Shown: in pieces, positions 45,764 through 55,254 of the stretch
Numbering within the stretch: position 1 is the first letter of the stretch
Layout of the letters: every line of letters begins with the position of its first letter
NCBI GenBank assembly: GCA_002382805.1
Contig: DGAD01000047.1
Location: 1 to 55,560, forward strand
Source of the DNA: Clostridiales bacterium UBA4039
Lineage (GTDB): Bacteria > Bacillota > Clostridia > Lachnospirales > Vallitaleaceae
Direction: 5' to 3'
Length of the DNA: 55,560 bases
Program-made: the position numbers and the translations under genes
Notes under the pieces: model-generated
What the model was told of the DNA's origin: nothing
Databases searched by the model: none
What the model saw: only the letters and a program-made list of their open reading frames with translations

Positions 45764-46522
45764 TTAAAAAAAGTTGTACCATTTTTTCTTTTTATTATCT
45801 AAATGTATAAACACATCATCAAGTAAAAGATTATCTATAATCTTTTTAGGATTTTCAATAAATAGTCGGTTTGCAACTGCCTCTCCAAATCGATCACAAA
45901 CACATTGATATCCTGCTGACAACTGTGGTTTTCTTTTATGTATATTATGTGCATCCGACGCCACTATATGCACCACTCCCGATTCAATAAGCTCTAATGC
46001 ACGTTTTGAAGTCCTTGGATTAACAATATAACTTGATGTTAATTGCCCAAAACAGCCTCGACGCATTAACTCTTGAAGCTTTTCAGGTGTTTTTTGAAAC
46101 GCAATGTAGCGTTCAATATGTGCAAGTATGACAAAATATCCCTTTGCAACAATCTGAAAAATCAGTTCCTCATGTGCAGGGTAATATTGATGAAAGGGCA
46201 ATTCGATCAAATAATATTTTGAATTTGCCAAACTATATGCTTCGTGTGAAAAAATTGCTGCCACCCCTTCTTCATTGAGGTGAATTTCATTGCCTAAGTA
46301 TACCTTCAAGTCTAAATTTTCAGTTTTAATTTTATGTGATAGTTTTTGGAAATTATCAAGTACTCGTGAATTGTCATAATCAGGAATGTTATAGTGCGGC
46401 GTAGTAACAATAGTATCTATCCCATCTTCAACCGCCATTCTTGCCATTTCAAGTGCCACCGCTAAGTCTTTTGCACCATCATCAACATTAGGAACTAGGT
46501 GTATATGTGTGTCAATCATCAT
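45764..46522 (-). CDS. CpsB/CapC/YwqE family protein-tyrosine phosphatase (PHP fold)
   Basis: A 252-residue metal-dependent phosphatase. The opening MIDTHIHLVPNVDDGAKDLAVAL holds the first metal His pair and the PNVDDG form of the family motif. VTTPHYN, ELPFHQYYPAHEELIFQI, LAHIERYIAF and VASDAHNIHKRKP supply further ligands. It removes phosphate from the tyrosine tail of CpsD. It is the first gene behind the strong promoter at 46543. Confidence 0.93.
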   Translation of the reverse strand: MMIDTHIHLVPNVDDGAKDLAVALEMARMAVEDGIDTIVTTPHYNIPDYDNSRVLDNFQKLSHKIKTENLDLKVYLGNEIHLNEEGVAAIFSHEAYSLANSKYYLIELPFHQYYPAHEELIFQIVAKGYFVILAHIERYIAFQKTPEKLQELMRRGCFGQLTSSYIVNPRTSKRALELIESGVVHIVASDAHNIHKRKPQLSAGYQCVCDRFGEAVANRLFIENPKKIIDNLLLDDVFIHLDNKKKKWYNFF

Positions 46523-46542
46523 TGTATCATCCCTTTATTCTT

Positions 46543-46572
46543 ATTATACGTACTATTCTCTCTTGTTGTCAA
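46543..46572 (-). promoter_or_regulatory. main promoter of the polysaccharide operon
   Basis: On the minus strand a perfect TTGACA (46567-46572) and a perfect TATAAT (46543-46548) lie 18 nt apart, with the start codon of the cpsB-like gene about 20 nt downstream. It is among the best matches in the window and probably drives some 20 kb of genes. Confidence 0.82.
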
Positions 46573-46633
46573 ACAATATTATTCCCCCGACAATCGTTCT
46601 CGTTTAAGAATTATAATCTTACATGTATATATG

Positions 46634-47173
46634 TCATCTGTCAAATCGAGAAAGTTTTCTGTCTTTATCAGATAGTATGATTTTTGCCTCTTCGACTGGC
46701 CATGGAATGGCTAATGTCGGATCATTATATATAATTCCACCTTCATCTTCTGGATAATAATAATCTGTTGTTTTATATAATACTTCCGTTTGGTCTTCCA
46801 AGGTTAAAAAACCATGGGCAAATCCTTTTGGAACATAAAACTGACGTTTATTATCAGCTGAGAGTTCAAGGCCATACCATTTTCCATAGCTAGAACTATT
46901 TGGTCGCAAATCAACTGCCACATCATAAATTTTTCCACGGATAACCCGTAAAAGTTTGGCTTGAGGTCGGTTAATCTGAAAATGCAATCCTCGCAAAACA
47001 TTCTTATCTGACTTTGAATGATTGTCCTGAACAAACGAAGCTTCTATCCCCTCACCATCAAAAGCTTTTTTTGTATACGTTTCCATAAAAAAACCTCGAT
47101 GATCTCCATATACCTGCGGTTCTATTACATATAAATCTTCGATTGGTGTTTGTATAAATGTATAATTCCCCAT
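46634..47173 (-). CDS. rfbC: dTDP-4-dehydrorhamnose 3,5-epimerase
   Basis: A 179-residue RmlC cupin. It has GDHRGFFMETYTKKAF, FVQDNHSKSDKNVLRGLHFQ with the catalytic His, AKLLRVIRGKIYDVAVDLRP, and FYVPKGFAHGFLTLEDQTEVLYKTTDYYYPEDEGGI. It epimerises dTDP-4-keto-6-deoxyglucose toward dTDP-rhamnose. The start at 47173 follows GGAGG; the longer frame lacks a site. It is transcribed before, not within, the operon that starts at 46543, and diverges from the clostripain-family gene. Confidence 0.94.
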   Translation of the reverse strand: MGNYTFIQTPIEDLYVIEPQVYGDHRGFFMETYTKKAFDGEGIEASFVQDNHSKSDKNVLRGLHFQINRPQAKLLRVIRGKIYDVAVDLRPNSSSYGKWYGLELSADNKRQFYVPKGFAHGFLTLEDQTEVLYKTTDYYYPEDEGGIIYNDPTLAIPWPVEEAKIILSDKDRKLSRFDR

Positions 47174-47321
47174 GTGTCCGCCTCCATCCCTGTATTCAAA
47201 AAAAGTATGCATATATTTTAGTTTATCACACACAAAAAAATACCTCAAGAGACCTTTCTTCCTATACTGATTTATGCTACTATTAAGTGATAATATTACG
47301 AGACTAGGTGGTGCCAGCTAT

Positions 47322-50171
47322 ATGAAGAATCTATTGAAAAACAAAAAAAATATTATTCTATTAAGTTTTTTAATTATAATCTTACTTTATGTAATGCTTC
47401 AATTTGTTTTCATTCACCGTTCAATTAAAATACCTGATGATATCATATCTTCAAGTACTTCTTTGAATATTTATGAACATATCCACTATAAAAAGGAACA
47501 ACAAGAACTAGCGTTAAATTTGCCCTATGAACAATTAAACACTTTTTTTCAAACGCCTGACTTAAGCATTGAAACATCAAATACAAACCTTTCCATTAAT
47601 GACCTTTATATTGATCCCCAATCACAGCAACTTATTGGAACAATCACTCATCCAAATAAGCTGAAAGTCAATTTTTCGGCTTCATTCCAACTATCTATAG
47701 ATAATAGCCGCTTAATTTTTGATATCGGAAAAATTCAATTAGGCACAGGTACCCACTTTATTAGTGAAGCAGTTTTTAGAACACAATATGGATTTGCATC
47801 CATACATATTCCATTTCAGTCTACATCAAAGAGTATATTAGATGACTATTTGAACACACTAATATCTGGTCAGACTCTGCCTCTTACTGAAACAAAAACT
47901 GGATTTAGCTACATTTTCCCCGAAAGACCAATCTATGATTATCAACTCTACCCAATCTCAAGTGAACTTTATACATCCGAGTATCCCGTTCATCAAATTG
48001 GTGACGAAGAATATATTCAATTATCTCAAGTTCAGCTTATAAGAGATAATCTAATATCTTCACCTTTATTATCTCAGCTTAAATCTCAAGGATTAGAAGC
48101 CAAATTATTGACAAACACTAGTGAAGACCTTATCTTACGCATCAAATCGGATGAGAAGCAAATTATTTTTGATTTAAACTTAGTTTTTATTTTAGATGTT
48201 GTGGACGATGGTATGCTTGAATTGAAACTTGATCATATTAAAACCGCTTCTGAAAACAAAGTTTTGATTACGGACAAACTGTTCCTAGAATCCATTCAAA
48301 CCATTATTGACACCTACGATACACAAATGCTTAAGCAATATCACATCGTAAGCAGTTCTTTAAACCTTACGCATGTTCATTTGTATTTTGACCAAACCTC
48401 ATGGACGATTATGGTCTATATGATCGGCTCTGACTTAGAAAGTAGCTATGATTTTTATAATAACAGTTTATTAGGCAGTGCAAGTACTGACCTTGAAGAA
48501 ATGATGCAAGGTCATACTAGTGAAAATATTCATGTTGTTGTTGAAACTGGCGGAACAAAAAGTTGGAAACTAGATGACATTGAACCCGGAGTTAATCAAC
48601 GTTGGAATATAAATAATGAACAAATGGAGCTTATTGAAACTCTCGGCCGAAAAAATATGTCCGATCAAGAAACTTTATACGATTTTACAAGTTGGGCTGT
48701 AGATACATACCCTTCCGATAACTACGCTCTAATCTTATGGAATCATGGTGGTGGCTCACTCTATGGTTTTGGTTTGGATGAATATTTTCCTGATGACAGC
48801 CTGACCTTAGATGAACTTGATAATGTCCTTGAGCGGGTTACCCATGAACAAAATATGCTTTTTGAGGTTGTCGGGTTTGATGCTTGTCTAATGGCGACTT
48901 TAGAGACTGCTGCCATTTTAGAACCTTATGCTAACTATCTTATTGCCTCGGAAGAGACAGAACCTGATTCTGGCTGGGATTATGAACGTATCTTAAGCCA
49001 ACTTGATGACGGCGAAGCATATAATGGTCAAAAATTTGGAGAACTTGTTGTTTCCGGATTTTTTGACGCTTCTGTCGAAGAAAATCGTGACGGTTTATTA
49101 ACGCTTTCTGTTATTGATCTAAAATTCATTCCCACAGTTATTCAGCGCATGAATAAGCTTTTTGAGGCCGTCGTTGAAACCAATCAGTTTAATCTGTTAT
49201 CTAAGACAATTCCTCAGGTTAAAGCTTTTGGAGGAAACACAGAATTGACTGGATATACGGATCACTATGATATTGAGAACTTCGCCAAACGTAGCCTTGA
49301 GTTTTTACCCTCCGAATCTAATCGGCTTCTTGCTGCTATTGATGATGCGGTTATTTATAAAGCTAATGGATATCTTACTACCGATGCAGGCGGACTTTCC
49401 TTTTATCTTCCTTTTTATGATTTAGAACAAAATCAAGATTTAACCGATTTGTATTCTCCTGTTGCTTTTTCTGAATCATACTTTTCCTTTGTTGACCAAT
49501 TTGTTACCTATCGATTAAGCAGCTCCGTATCAAGTACAATGATTCCATACACCCTCTATAAAGAAAGCCGTCCTTATCGTCTCCAGGTCACAGAAGGATT
49601 TGATCATCTAGTCAGCGATATATATTTAGGAGTCTCAGCCTTTGAGACACGCAATAATGAAGAATATCGATTGAACCTAGGTTATGATGCTTGGATTTAT
49701 GAAGGTTTTGAATCTGGACTTTATGAAGAGTCCTTTGGCTATTGGCCAGCAATTAATAATACGTATTTACCAATTTCTGTTGTCTATAACGGTAATGACT
49801 ATATTGAGTATGAGACTCCGGTATTGCTTAACAACGAACCTATTATGTTAATTAGCGCATGGCTATATGATGAAGAACGCTACGTTGTCTTTGGTGGTCG
49901 TCCGCTTATTGATACAGATGGGCTAGCCGATCGCAATACCATTGAATTTAAAGACGGTGATCAAATTGATATTCTTTATTCCTATTATAACAAAAGCACA
50001 GATCAATGGATTGAAGAAATTGCTACTTCAATAACCTATGATCGTGCTTCTGAGTTGATTTTAACCAATAAACCCTTTGAATTTAATAAGGAATATGGTT
50101 TGTCCTTTATTATAAAAGATTTAAATGGAACCTTAAGTTATACAGATATGATACGTTTTGTTCATGAATAA
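47322..50171 (+). CDS. clostripain (C11) family cysteine peptidase-like protein, membrane-anchored
   Basis: A 949-residue protein with one N-terminal membrane helix (about 10-30, ILLSFLIIILLYVMLQFVF) and the rest outside the cell. A 330-residue region of unknown fold precedes the C11 domain (about 360-720): WTIMVYMIGSDLESSYDF, catalytic His in LILWNHGGGS and catalytic Cys in VVGFDACLMATLE, then SEETEPDSGWDYE. A beta-rich tail of about 220 residues follows. Both catalytic residues are present, so it is likely active after Arg or Lys. It faces the polysaccharide locus; a role there is unproven. The start at 47322 follows AGGTGG. Confidence 0.87.
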   Translation: MKNLLKNKKNIILLSFLIIILLYVMLQFVFIHRSIKIPDDIISSSTSLNIYEHIHYKKEQQELALNLPYEQLNTFFQTPDLSIETSNTNLSINDLYIDPQSQQLIGTITHPNKLKVNFSASFQLSIDNSRLIFDIGKIQLGTGTHFISEAVFRTQYGFASIHIPFQSTSKSILDDYLNTLISGQTLPLTETKTGFSYIFPERPIYDYQLYPISSELYTSEYPVHQIGDEEYIQLSQVQLIRDNLISSPLLSQLKSQGLEAKLLTNTSEDLILRIKSDEKQIIFDLNLVFILDVVDDGMLELKLDHIKTASENKVLITDKLFLESIQTIIDTYDTQMLKQYHIVSSSLNLTHVHLYFDQTSWTIMVYMIGSDLESSYDFYNNSLLGSASTDLEEMMQGHTSENIHVVVETGGTKSWKLDDIEPGVNQRWNINNEQMELIETLGRKNMSDQETLYDFTSWAVDTYPSDNYALILWNHGGGSLYGFGLDEYFPDDSLTLDELDNVLERVTHEQNMLFEVVGFDACLMATLETAAILEPYANYLIASEETEPDSGWDYERILSQLDDGEAYNGQKFGELVVSGFFDASVEENRDGLLTLSVIDLKFIPTVIQRMNKLFEAVVETNQFNLLSKTIPQVKAFGGNTELTGYTDHYDIENFAKRSLEFLPSESNRLLAAIDDAVIYKANGYLTTDAGGLSFYLPFYDLEQNQDLTDLYSPVAFSESYFSFVDQFVTYRLSSSVSSTMIPYTLYKESRPYRLQVTEGFDHLVSDIYLGVSAFETRNNEEYRLNLGYDAWIYEGFESGLYEESFGYWPAINNTYLPISVVYNGNDYIEYETPVLLNNEPIMLISAWLYDEERYVVFGGRPLIDTDGLADRNTIEFKDGDQIDILYSYYNKSTDQWIEEIATSITYDRASELILTNKPFEFNKEYGLSFIIKDLNGTLSYTDMIRFVHE

Positions 50172-50178
50172 AACGTGT

Positions 50179-51222
50179 TCATAGAATTTTTTTCATCTTA
50201 TCAATTTCATATTTGTTACAAATTAAAAGCTTGTCTGCGGATTGAACGACAATCATGTCTTTTAATCCGACAGCTTTTATCTCTAAATTATCTGACAGTA
50301 TAATATTCCCATGAGAGTCCACTCCTTTAAAATCCGAGTGCATCACAATATTATCTTCTTCGTCTTTATCATAAACATCCTCATAGGCTGTAAAAGACCC
50401 TACATCATTCCATCCAAATTCTGATGGGATAACTTTAACATGTTGTGATTTTTCCATAACTCCATAGTCAATCGATATGCGTTCAAAGTCATCAAACAAA
50501 GGGCGCGTCTTTTCAGCTAAAGCCACCCCAAACAAGTTTTGATCAATATAAAACTGTATATTTTTTAATACGCGAAAATGTTTTGGCATATGCTTTTCTA
50601 TTTCACGCATAATTGTTTTAATGCTAAAAATAAACATCCCACTGTTCCAAAGATATGTTTTTGCTTCGACGTATTCTTTGGCTTGTTCTAATTTTGGTTT
50701 TTCCAAAAATTTTTCTACTGCAAAAATTTTTTTTAGTTCAATTGCTTGAGCAACTTTTATATATCCATATCCAATCTCTGGACGTGTCGGTTGAATACCT
50801 AGTGTGATAATATCTTGGTTTAATTGTGCCTCAGCTGCCCCTATCTTTAACGTTTCAATAAATTCATCCGGCTGTAAGACAAGATGATCACTTGCCAATA
50901 CCACTAAAGTCGCTTCGCTTCGGCGTCTTTGAATATACAAGCTTCCAAAACCAATTGCTGCAGCTGTATCTTTAAATGCAGGCTCAATAATTAGGTTTTC
51001 TTTGGGTAGCATGGGTAATTCTTGTTCAATCGCATCGGCTTGAACAATGTTTGTCGCAATAAAAATATTTTCAATGGGAATAAGTGGCATTACACGCTCA
51101 ACAGTTTCTCGAAGCATCGACTTATCCGAAAATAATTTTAACAATTGTTTTGGGTGTTCATCTGTACTTAACGGCCAAAAGCGTTTTCCTGTTCCGCCCG
51201 CCATTATTAGAGCACATAACAT
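50179..51222 (-). CDS. manC: mannose-1-phosphate guanylyltransferase
   Basis: A 347-residue single-domain enzyme without the isomerase half found in many ManC proteins. It has LIMAGGTGKRFWPLSTDEHPKQLLKLF, VVLASDHLVLQP, GYIKVAQA, VEKFLEKPKLEQA and YLWNSGMFIFSI, plus IDYGVMEKS and EFGWNDVGSF. It makes GDP-mannose from mannose-1-phosphate and GTP, and so could feed the AlgD-like dehydrogenase. The start at 51222 follows AAAGGAGGAG. Confidence 0.93.
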   Translation of the reverse strand: MLCALIMAGGTGKRFWPLSTDEHPKQLLKLFSDKSMLRETVERVMPLIPIENIFIATNIVQADAIEQELPMLPKENLIIEPAFKDTAAAIGFGSLYIQRRRSEATLVVLASDHLVLQPDEFIETLKIGAAEAQLNQDIITLGIQPTRPEIGYGYIKVAQAIELKKIFAVEKFLEKPKLEQAKEYVEAKTYLWNSGMFIFSIKTIMREIEKHMPKHFRVLKNIQFYIDQNLFGVALAEKTRPLFDDFERISIDYGVMEKSQHVKVIPSEFGWNDVGSFTAYEDVYDKDEEDNIVMHSDFKGVDSHGNIILSDNLEIKAVGLKDMIVVQSADKLLICNKYEIDKMKKIL

Positions 51223-51275
51223 ATATACTCCTCCTTTACCTTTCCTCATACCTATTTATATTGATTGTTAAATAA

Positions 51276-51304
51276 ATAGTAGCATTCAATAATTGGACTG
51301 TCAA
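51276..51304 (-). promoter_or_regulatory. promoter of manC
   Basis: On the minus strand TTGACA (51299-51304), a 17-nt spacer and TACTAT (51276-51281) lie about 50 nt before the start codon. It has the same two boxes as the MFS gene promoter at 14083. Confidence 0.65.
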
Positions 51305-51383
51305 TAAAATTGGCATTTAAATCCCTGCACTTCTATGCTAAAATATGAACAAGATAACTTTACAATCTAGATAGGAGGAACCT

Positions 51384-52049
51384 ATGAATTATAATAAAGA
51401 ACATGTTCTTAACACACTACAATCCACCTTTTCCGAATTTATTGACACCGTTAATGGTCTAAACAAACTGGATATGAACCAATATACTTCCGAAAACACT
51501 ATGGTTGTAATGATAGATATGATAAATGGTTTTTGTAAGCTAGGTCCGTTGCATAGCGATTATGTCAATCAAATGATTCCAAAGATGAGCCAATTTCTTG
51601 ACACTGTAATCAAAAAAAATATTCCGGTAGTTTCTTATCGAGATTCACATCCAGATGATGCTGGTGAATTTGACTATTTTCCAATACACTGTGTTGAAAA
51701 CTCTGAAGAATCGAGCCTTGTAGACGAATTGCAACGTCCAGAATTAATTGATATTACCAAAAATTCTACTAATGGGTTTTTGGCACAAAACCCACTTAAT
51801 CTTTCCTTAATTAATGCCAAACAATTAAAGCACATTCTTGTTATGGGCTGTGTAACAGATATTTGTATCCGCGATTTTTCCACAACTATGGCAAAATACC
51901 TTCAAGAAATTAATCATTGTGCCAACGTCACAGTCATTGAAAACCTCGTCGATACCTTTGATATAGAAAATGTCCACGATCGTCAAACTGAGCATTTGCT
52001 GGCATTATACCATATGAAGTCTTCTGGTGTTCAATTAGCACGTATATAA
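51384..52049 (+). CDS. isochorismatase/nicotinamidase family cysteine hydrolase
   Basis: A 221-residue hydrolase. The catalytic triad pattern is present: Asp in VVMIDMINGFCKLG, Lys region in SSLVDELQRPELIDITKNSTNGF, and Cys in VMGCVTDICIRDFSTTMAKYL. The DSHPDDAGEFDYFPIHC segment gives metal-binding Asp and His as in nicotinamidases. Nicotinamide or another amide is the likely substrate. AGGAGG precedes the ATG. It is transcribed alone, opposite to manC. Confidence 0.85.
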   Translation: MNYNKEHVLNTLQSTFSEFIDTVNGLNKLDMNQYTSENTMVVMIDMINGFCKLGPLHSDYVNQMIPKMSQFLDTVIKKNIPVVSYRDSHPDDAGEFDYFPIHCVENSEESSLVDELQRPELIDITKNSTNGFLAQNPLNLSLINAKQLKHILVMGCVTDICIRDFSTTMAKYLQEINHCANVTVIENLVDTFDIENVHDRQTEHLLALYHMKSSGVQLARI

Positions 52050-52076
52050 TATACATCTATAAGATGTTAAAATAAA

Positions 52077-52112
52077 AAGATGCTCTTCACTAGTCATAGT
52101 GAAGAACATCTT
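52077..52112. terminator. bidirectional terminator, isochorismatase gene against galU
   Basis: AAGATGcTCTTCACTA and TAGTGAAGAaCATCTT pair over 15 of 16 bases around a 4-nt loop; the mismatch becomes a G-U pair on the minus strand. It contains the galU stop codon (52090-52092). Confidence 0.8.
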
Positions 52113-52980
52113 TCATATTTTGCATTAAATGCTCTAAATATGCATTCATATCATCTTTTAAGTCATCTCTGCGCAGTGCAAATTCAACCGTTGCAGATAA
52201 GAATCCCATTTTATTTCCAACATCATAGCGTTTCCCTTTAAAATCATAAGCATACATTGCTTCTTCTTTAGCTAATCTTTCCAAAGCATCTGTCAATTGA
52301 ATCTCTCCGCCTGCACCGGGTGTTTGATTCTCAAGGTAATGGAAAATACGTGGCGTAATAATATATCGACCTAGTATAGCAATGTTTGACGGGGCAACAT
52401 CTTGCTTTGGCTTTTCCACCATATCTTTAACTTGATATATACGCTCACCAACTTTTTGTCCATCGACAATACCATATTTACTTACATCATTCCAATCAAC
52501 TTTTTGAACGCCCAACACAGATGCATGATATTCTTCATAACAGTCCATCAATTGCTTTAAGCAAGGTGTCTGGGATGCGACTACATCATCTCCCAACATT
52601 ACTGCAAAAGGTTCATTACCAATAAAGCTTTTAGCAACTAATACCGCATGTCCCAATCCTTTTGGTTCCTTTTGACGAATATAATGAATATTAGCTATAT
52701 CCGATACATCTTGAGCAATTTTAAGCAAATCATAGTTTTCTTTTTCTTCCAATGTCTTTTCTAATTCATAGGATTTATCAAAATGATCTTCAATGGATCT
52801 TTTTGAACGTCCGGTAACAATAATAATGTCTTCAATCCCTGAATTTACAGCTTCTTCTACAATGTACTGTATCGTGGGCTTATCCACAATGGGTAGCATC
52901 TCCTTAGGCTGCGCTTTAGTTGCAGGTAAAAATCGTGTCCCTAACCCAGCCGCAGGTATTATTGCTTTTCTTATTTTCAT
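52090..52980 (-). CDS. galU: UTP-glucose-1-phosphate uridylyltransferase
   Basis: A 296-residue GalU. It has [56 protein letters not shown] LGDD, and [19 protein letters not shown]. It makes UDP-glucose, the substrate of the UDP-glucose dehydrogenase at 12795. It follows the GNAT and DUF2156 genes on the same strand with 11-base gaps, and has a TAGGAGGAG ribosome site. Confidence 0.95.
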   Translation of the reverse strand: MKIRKAIIPAAGLGTRFLPATKAQPKEMLPIVDKPTIQYIVEEAVNSGIEDIIIVTGRSKRSIEDHFDKSYELEKTLEEKENYDLLKIAQDVSDIANIHYIRQKEPKGLGHAVLVAKSFIGNEPFAVMLGDDVVASQTPCLKQLMDCYEEYHASVLGVQKVDWNDVSKYGIVDGQKVGERIYQVKDMVEKPKQDVAPSNIAILGRYIITPRIFHYLENQTPGAGGEIQLTDALERLAKEEAMYAYDFKGKRYDVGNKMGFLSATVEFALRRDDLKDDMNAYLEHLMQNMKDVLHYD

Positions 52981-52991
52981 GTGCTCTCCTC

Positions 52992-53924
52992 CTATACGGT
53001 TTCATCAAAATATATATTTTCTAATACCACTTTAGTTTGTGATATTTTTTTTATCATCATGTATGGTCTGCAATCATAGATATTTTGTCGATTATACGAA
53101 AAGCATTTGGATACTTTTCTTTCCTGAACTTCATGAACAATCAGTAAACGTCCCTTTGCAAGCATGACTAAAAAATTCTTGACCACATCATAATTATCAA
53201 ATGCCTCTTTTTGGGTTTCCACCTTTTTGTAATATACTTTACGTACTTCAATTTTTGCTATGCCACCCTCTTCATATTGGTAAACAAATATCAAATTACC
53301 ATCCACAGAAAATATTTGTCCATTTTCAGAAGATATCTCCTGATATATGCGATACGCTGTTTTCGATGTTCGTAAAGGTACAAAATTATTTTCATTTTCA
53401 TATGACCGGGTAGTAAACTTTTCCCTGAATTCATGAAATGTTAAAGGGCTAAGGTTTTTTTTGCTTTCTAACGTCTCTATCTGCGCATAAGCATACTTAC
53501 TCGATTGAATCGTTGTATTATACTGCTTGGAGACAAATTCATACTCAAATGGTCGATAATAACGTTCATCTTCCGGCAGCAAAATAAGAAAGTCAATATT
53601 GTCCTTTTTGGATAGCTCTTGGGCATATTCAAGCATTTTTCGCATGAGCCCCTGTCTACGATATGCTTTTTTTGTCGCAACCGCCACAACATAATATATC
53701 TTAACCTGTTGAGTTCCATGTAAAACTGTATACGGATTTAGATGAAGCATAGCTACAACTTCCGTATCGTCTGTTAATTCTGATTCTACAACAATGACAC
53801 TATTTTCTTGCATCACAATATCAAAATAAAAATCTAAATATTCTTTTGAATCTTCTGGAAACACTTCTTCCCACAATTTACGGATTTTTAATTGATCATT
53901 GTTTTGACTCATTCGAACGTTCAT
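52992..53924 (-). CDS. GNAT family N-acetyltransferase, Eis-like
   Basis: A 310-residue protein. The N-terminal GNAT domain has [23 protein letters not shown] with the acetyl-CoA loop RRQGLM, followed by [20 protein letters not shown]. The long C-terminal part resembles the second GNAT and sterol-carrier-like region of Eis-type acetyltransferases. The acceptor is unknown. It lies 10 bases after the DUF2156 gene; this pair is common in Clostridia. The ribosome site is weak. Confidence 0.78.
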   Translation of the reverse strand: MNVRMSQNNDQLKIRKLWEEVFPEDSKEYLDFYFDIVMQENSVIVVESELTDDTEVVAMLHLNPYTVLHGTQQVKIYYVVAVATKKAYRRQGLMRKMLEYAQELSKKDNIDFLILLPEDERYYRPFEYEFVSKQYNTTIQSSKYAYAQIETLESKKNLSPLTFHEFREKFTTRSYENENNFVPLRTSKTAYRIYQEISSENGQIFSVDGNLIFVYQYEEGGIAKIEVRKVYYKKVETQKEAFDNYDVVKNFLVMLAKGRLLIVHEVQERKVSKCFSYNRQNIYDCRPYMMIKKISQTKVVLENIYFDETV

Positions 53925-53934
53925 CTGCTATCTC

Positions 53935-54867
53935 TCACTTTTTTTGACGTATTGTATATTTATCTTCCAATCGAATAGGTTCATACGATAATTTTGACTT
54001 TCTCAATCCTTCAATCCCTAAATCTTCTTCACGATTGACAAGCTTTGCCTCAGGATAAAATTCCTGAAGAAATACTTGAGATAAAAATGGGTACAAACCT
54101 CGAATCTCTGTATTTGCCTTTTCGACATGAACAATAACTTCTTCTCCATCATTAATGGTCGAAGCAATTGACATCGCTTCTAATCGCTCTTCAATATATA
54201 TACCTAGTGCCTTTGCTCCTAGTATATCCAAATGGTCAATAATGTAATCAATACCTTCAATCTCATGATCAACTTGTTTTGTCATATGATCATGATTGTC
54301 TGTCCACTTTTCTAAAAATTCATTAATTTCATCTCGATCCTCATTGGATAATAAACGATATGAATATCTGTTTTCATAATCTCTTAAAAATGCATTGATG
54401 TGATTACGTTTTTTTCTTAACTTTTTCCCTGGAAGCTCTCGCATCCTTTTGGCATCATATATATAATCCGAATAATTTCGGTCATAGACAACTTCATATG
54501 TATCTGCATACTCTTCGTTTACAAAGTCTGCAAATTTTTTATCTACAGAGTACATAACAAGGCTTTCATCAAATTGCTTAAAATACGCGATTGTTTTTTC
54601 AAAGGCTTCTTTGAAAAACGCTTCTTTACATAATGGCATCTGTGAAAAACAGTGTTCATTAAAATGTCCGAAAATCAACATGAAGTTTGTATCAATATAG
54701 ACATGTTGATGATTGCGATTTTTCCATAAAAATAAGGTTGTAAGTCCAAATTCACAACTTTCAATCCTTCGTATCGTTAAATACTGATTATATTTTTCTG
54801 TATTCTCCAATGATAATTCTTCAAGATCTCTACATGTATCTATATCAAGTGCACTATCTGTTTGCAT
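53935..54867 (-). CDS. DUF2156 / phosphatidylglycerol lysyltransferase-like domain protein
   Basis: A 310-residue protein of the FemX-like GNAT fold. It has CEFGLTTLFLWKNRNHQHVY early, PGKKLRKKRNHINAFLRDYENRYSYRLL in the centre, LGIYIEERLEAMSIASTINDGEEVIVHVEKANTEIRGLYPFL and LVNREEDLGIEGLRKSKLSYEP, the DUF2156 signature. Unlike MprF it has no membrane segments, so aminoacyl transfer to lipid is unproven. It has its own promoter at 54905 and probably heads the transcript with the GNAT gene and galU. Confidence 0.8.
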   Translation of the reverse strand: MQTDSALDIDTCRDLEELSLENTEKYNQYLTIRRIESCEFGLTTLFLWKNRNHQHVYIDTNFMLIFGHFNEHCFSQMPLCKEAFFKEAFEKTIAYFKQFDESLVMYSVDKKFADFVNEEYADTYEVVYDRNYSDYIYDAKRMRELPGKKLRKKRNHINAFLRDYENRYSYRLLSNEDRDEINEFLEKWTDNHDHMTKQVDHEIEGIDYIIDHLDILGAKALGIYIEERLEAMSIASTINDGEEVIVHVEKANTEIRGLYPFLSQVFLQEFYPEAKLVNREEDLGIEGLRKSKLSYEPIRLEDKYTIRQKK

Positions 54868-54904
54868 ATAAACCTCTTTCTCTATTTTATTAATCTACTA
54901 TACT

Positions 54905-54932
54905 ATTATATCAAAGTTTTTAATTATTGCAA
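54905..54932 (-). promoter_or_regulatory. promoter of the DUF2156-GNAT-galU transcript
   Basis: On the minus strand TTGCAA (54927-54932) and TATAAT (54905-54910) lie 16 nt apart, about 35 nt before the start codon. Confidence 0.6.
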
Positions 54933-54966
54933 CTGAGACTGCAAACTGTCCTCATATAAATGTATA

Positions 54967-54993
54967 ATAAAAAAAACACCTTATTTGGTGTTT
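54967..54993 (-). terminator. terminator of the tRNA operon
   Basis: On the minus strand AAACACC-AAATAA-GGTGTTT is followed by a run of T, 12 bases after tRNA-Met. Confidence 0.8.
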
Positions 54994-55005
54994 TTGGTGT
55001 TTTAA

Positions 55006-55079
55006 TAGCGAAGGACGGAATCGAACCGCCGACACTACGGGTATGAACCGTATGCTCTAGCCATCTGAGCTACTTCGCC
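55006..55079 (-). tRNA. tRNA-Met (CAT), elongator type
   Basis: 74 bases forming a full cloverleaf: acceptor GGCGAAG with CTTCGCT, anticodon loop TTCATAC, T arm GGTTCGATTCC, discriminator A. The first acceptor pair is G-U. It lacks the C1-A72 mismatch and GGG anticodon-stem pairs of an initiator. CCA is not encoded. Confidence 0.95.
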
Positions 55080-55110
55080 ATATTAAATTTTTTCGAGATA
55101 TTCTCTCGAG

Positions 55111-55183
55111 TGGGCGCAACAGGGCTCGAACCTGTGACCCCCTGCTTGTAAGGCAGGTGCTCTCCCAGCTGAGCTATGCGCCC
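55111..55183 (-). tRNA. tRNA-Val (TAC)
   Basis: 73 bases: acceptor GGGCGCA with TGCGCCC, anticodon loop TTACAAG, T arm GGTTCGAGCCC, discriminator A. No encoded CCA. Confidence 0.95.
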
Positions 55184-55195
55184 TGGGACTTGACT

Positions 55196-55224
55196 ATTTT
55201 ATTACATTTTTCTACATTTGTCAA
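55196..55224 (-). promoter_or_regulatory. internal promoter for tRNA-Val and tRNA-Met
   Basis: On the minus strand a perfect TTGACA (55219-55224), a 17-nt spacer and TAAAAT (55196-55201) lie in the 71-base gap between the Pro and Val genes, so the last two tRNAs can be made independently of the first three. Confidence 0.7.
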
Positions 55225-55254
55225 TAGTTTTTTACAAACTTTTGAGTATGATCA

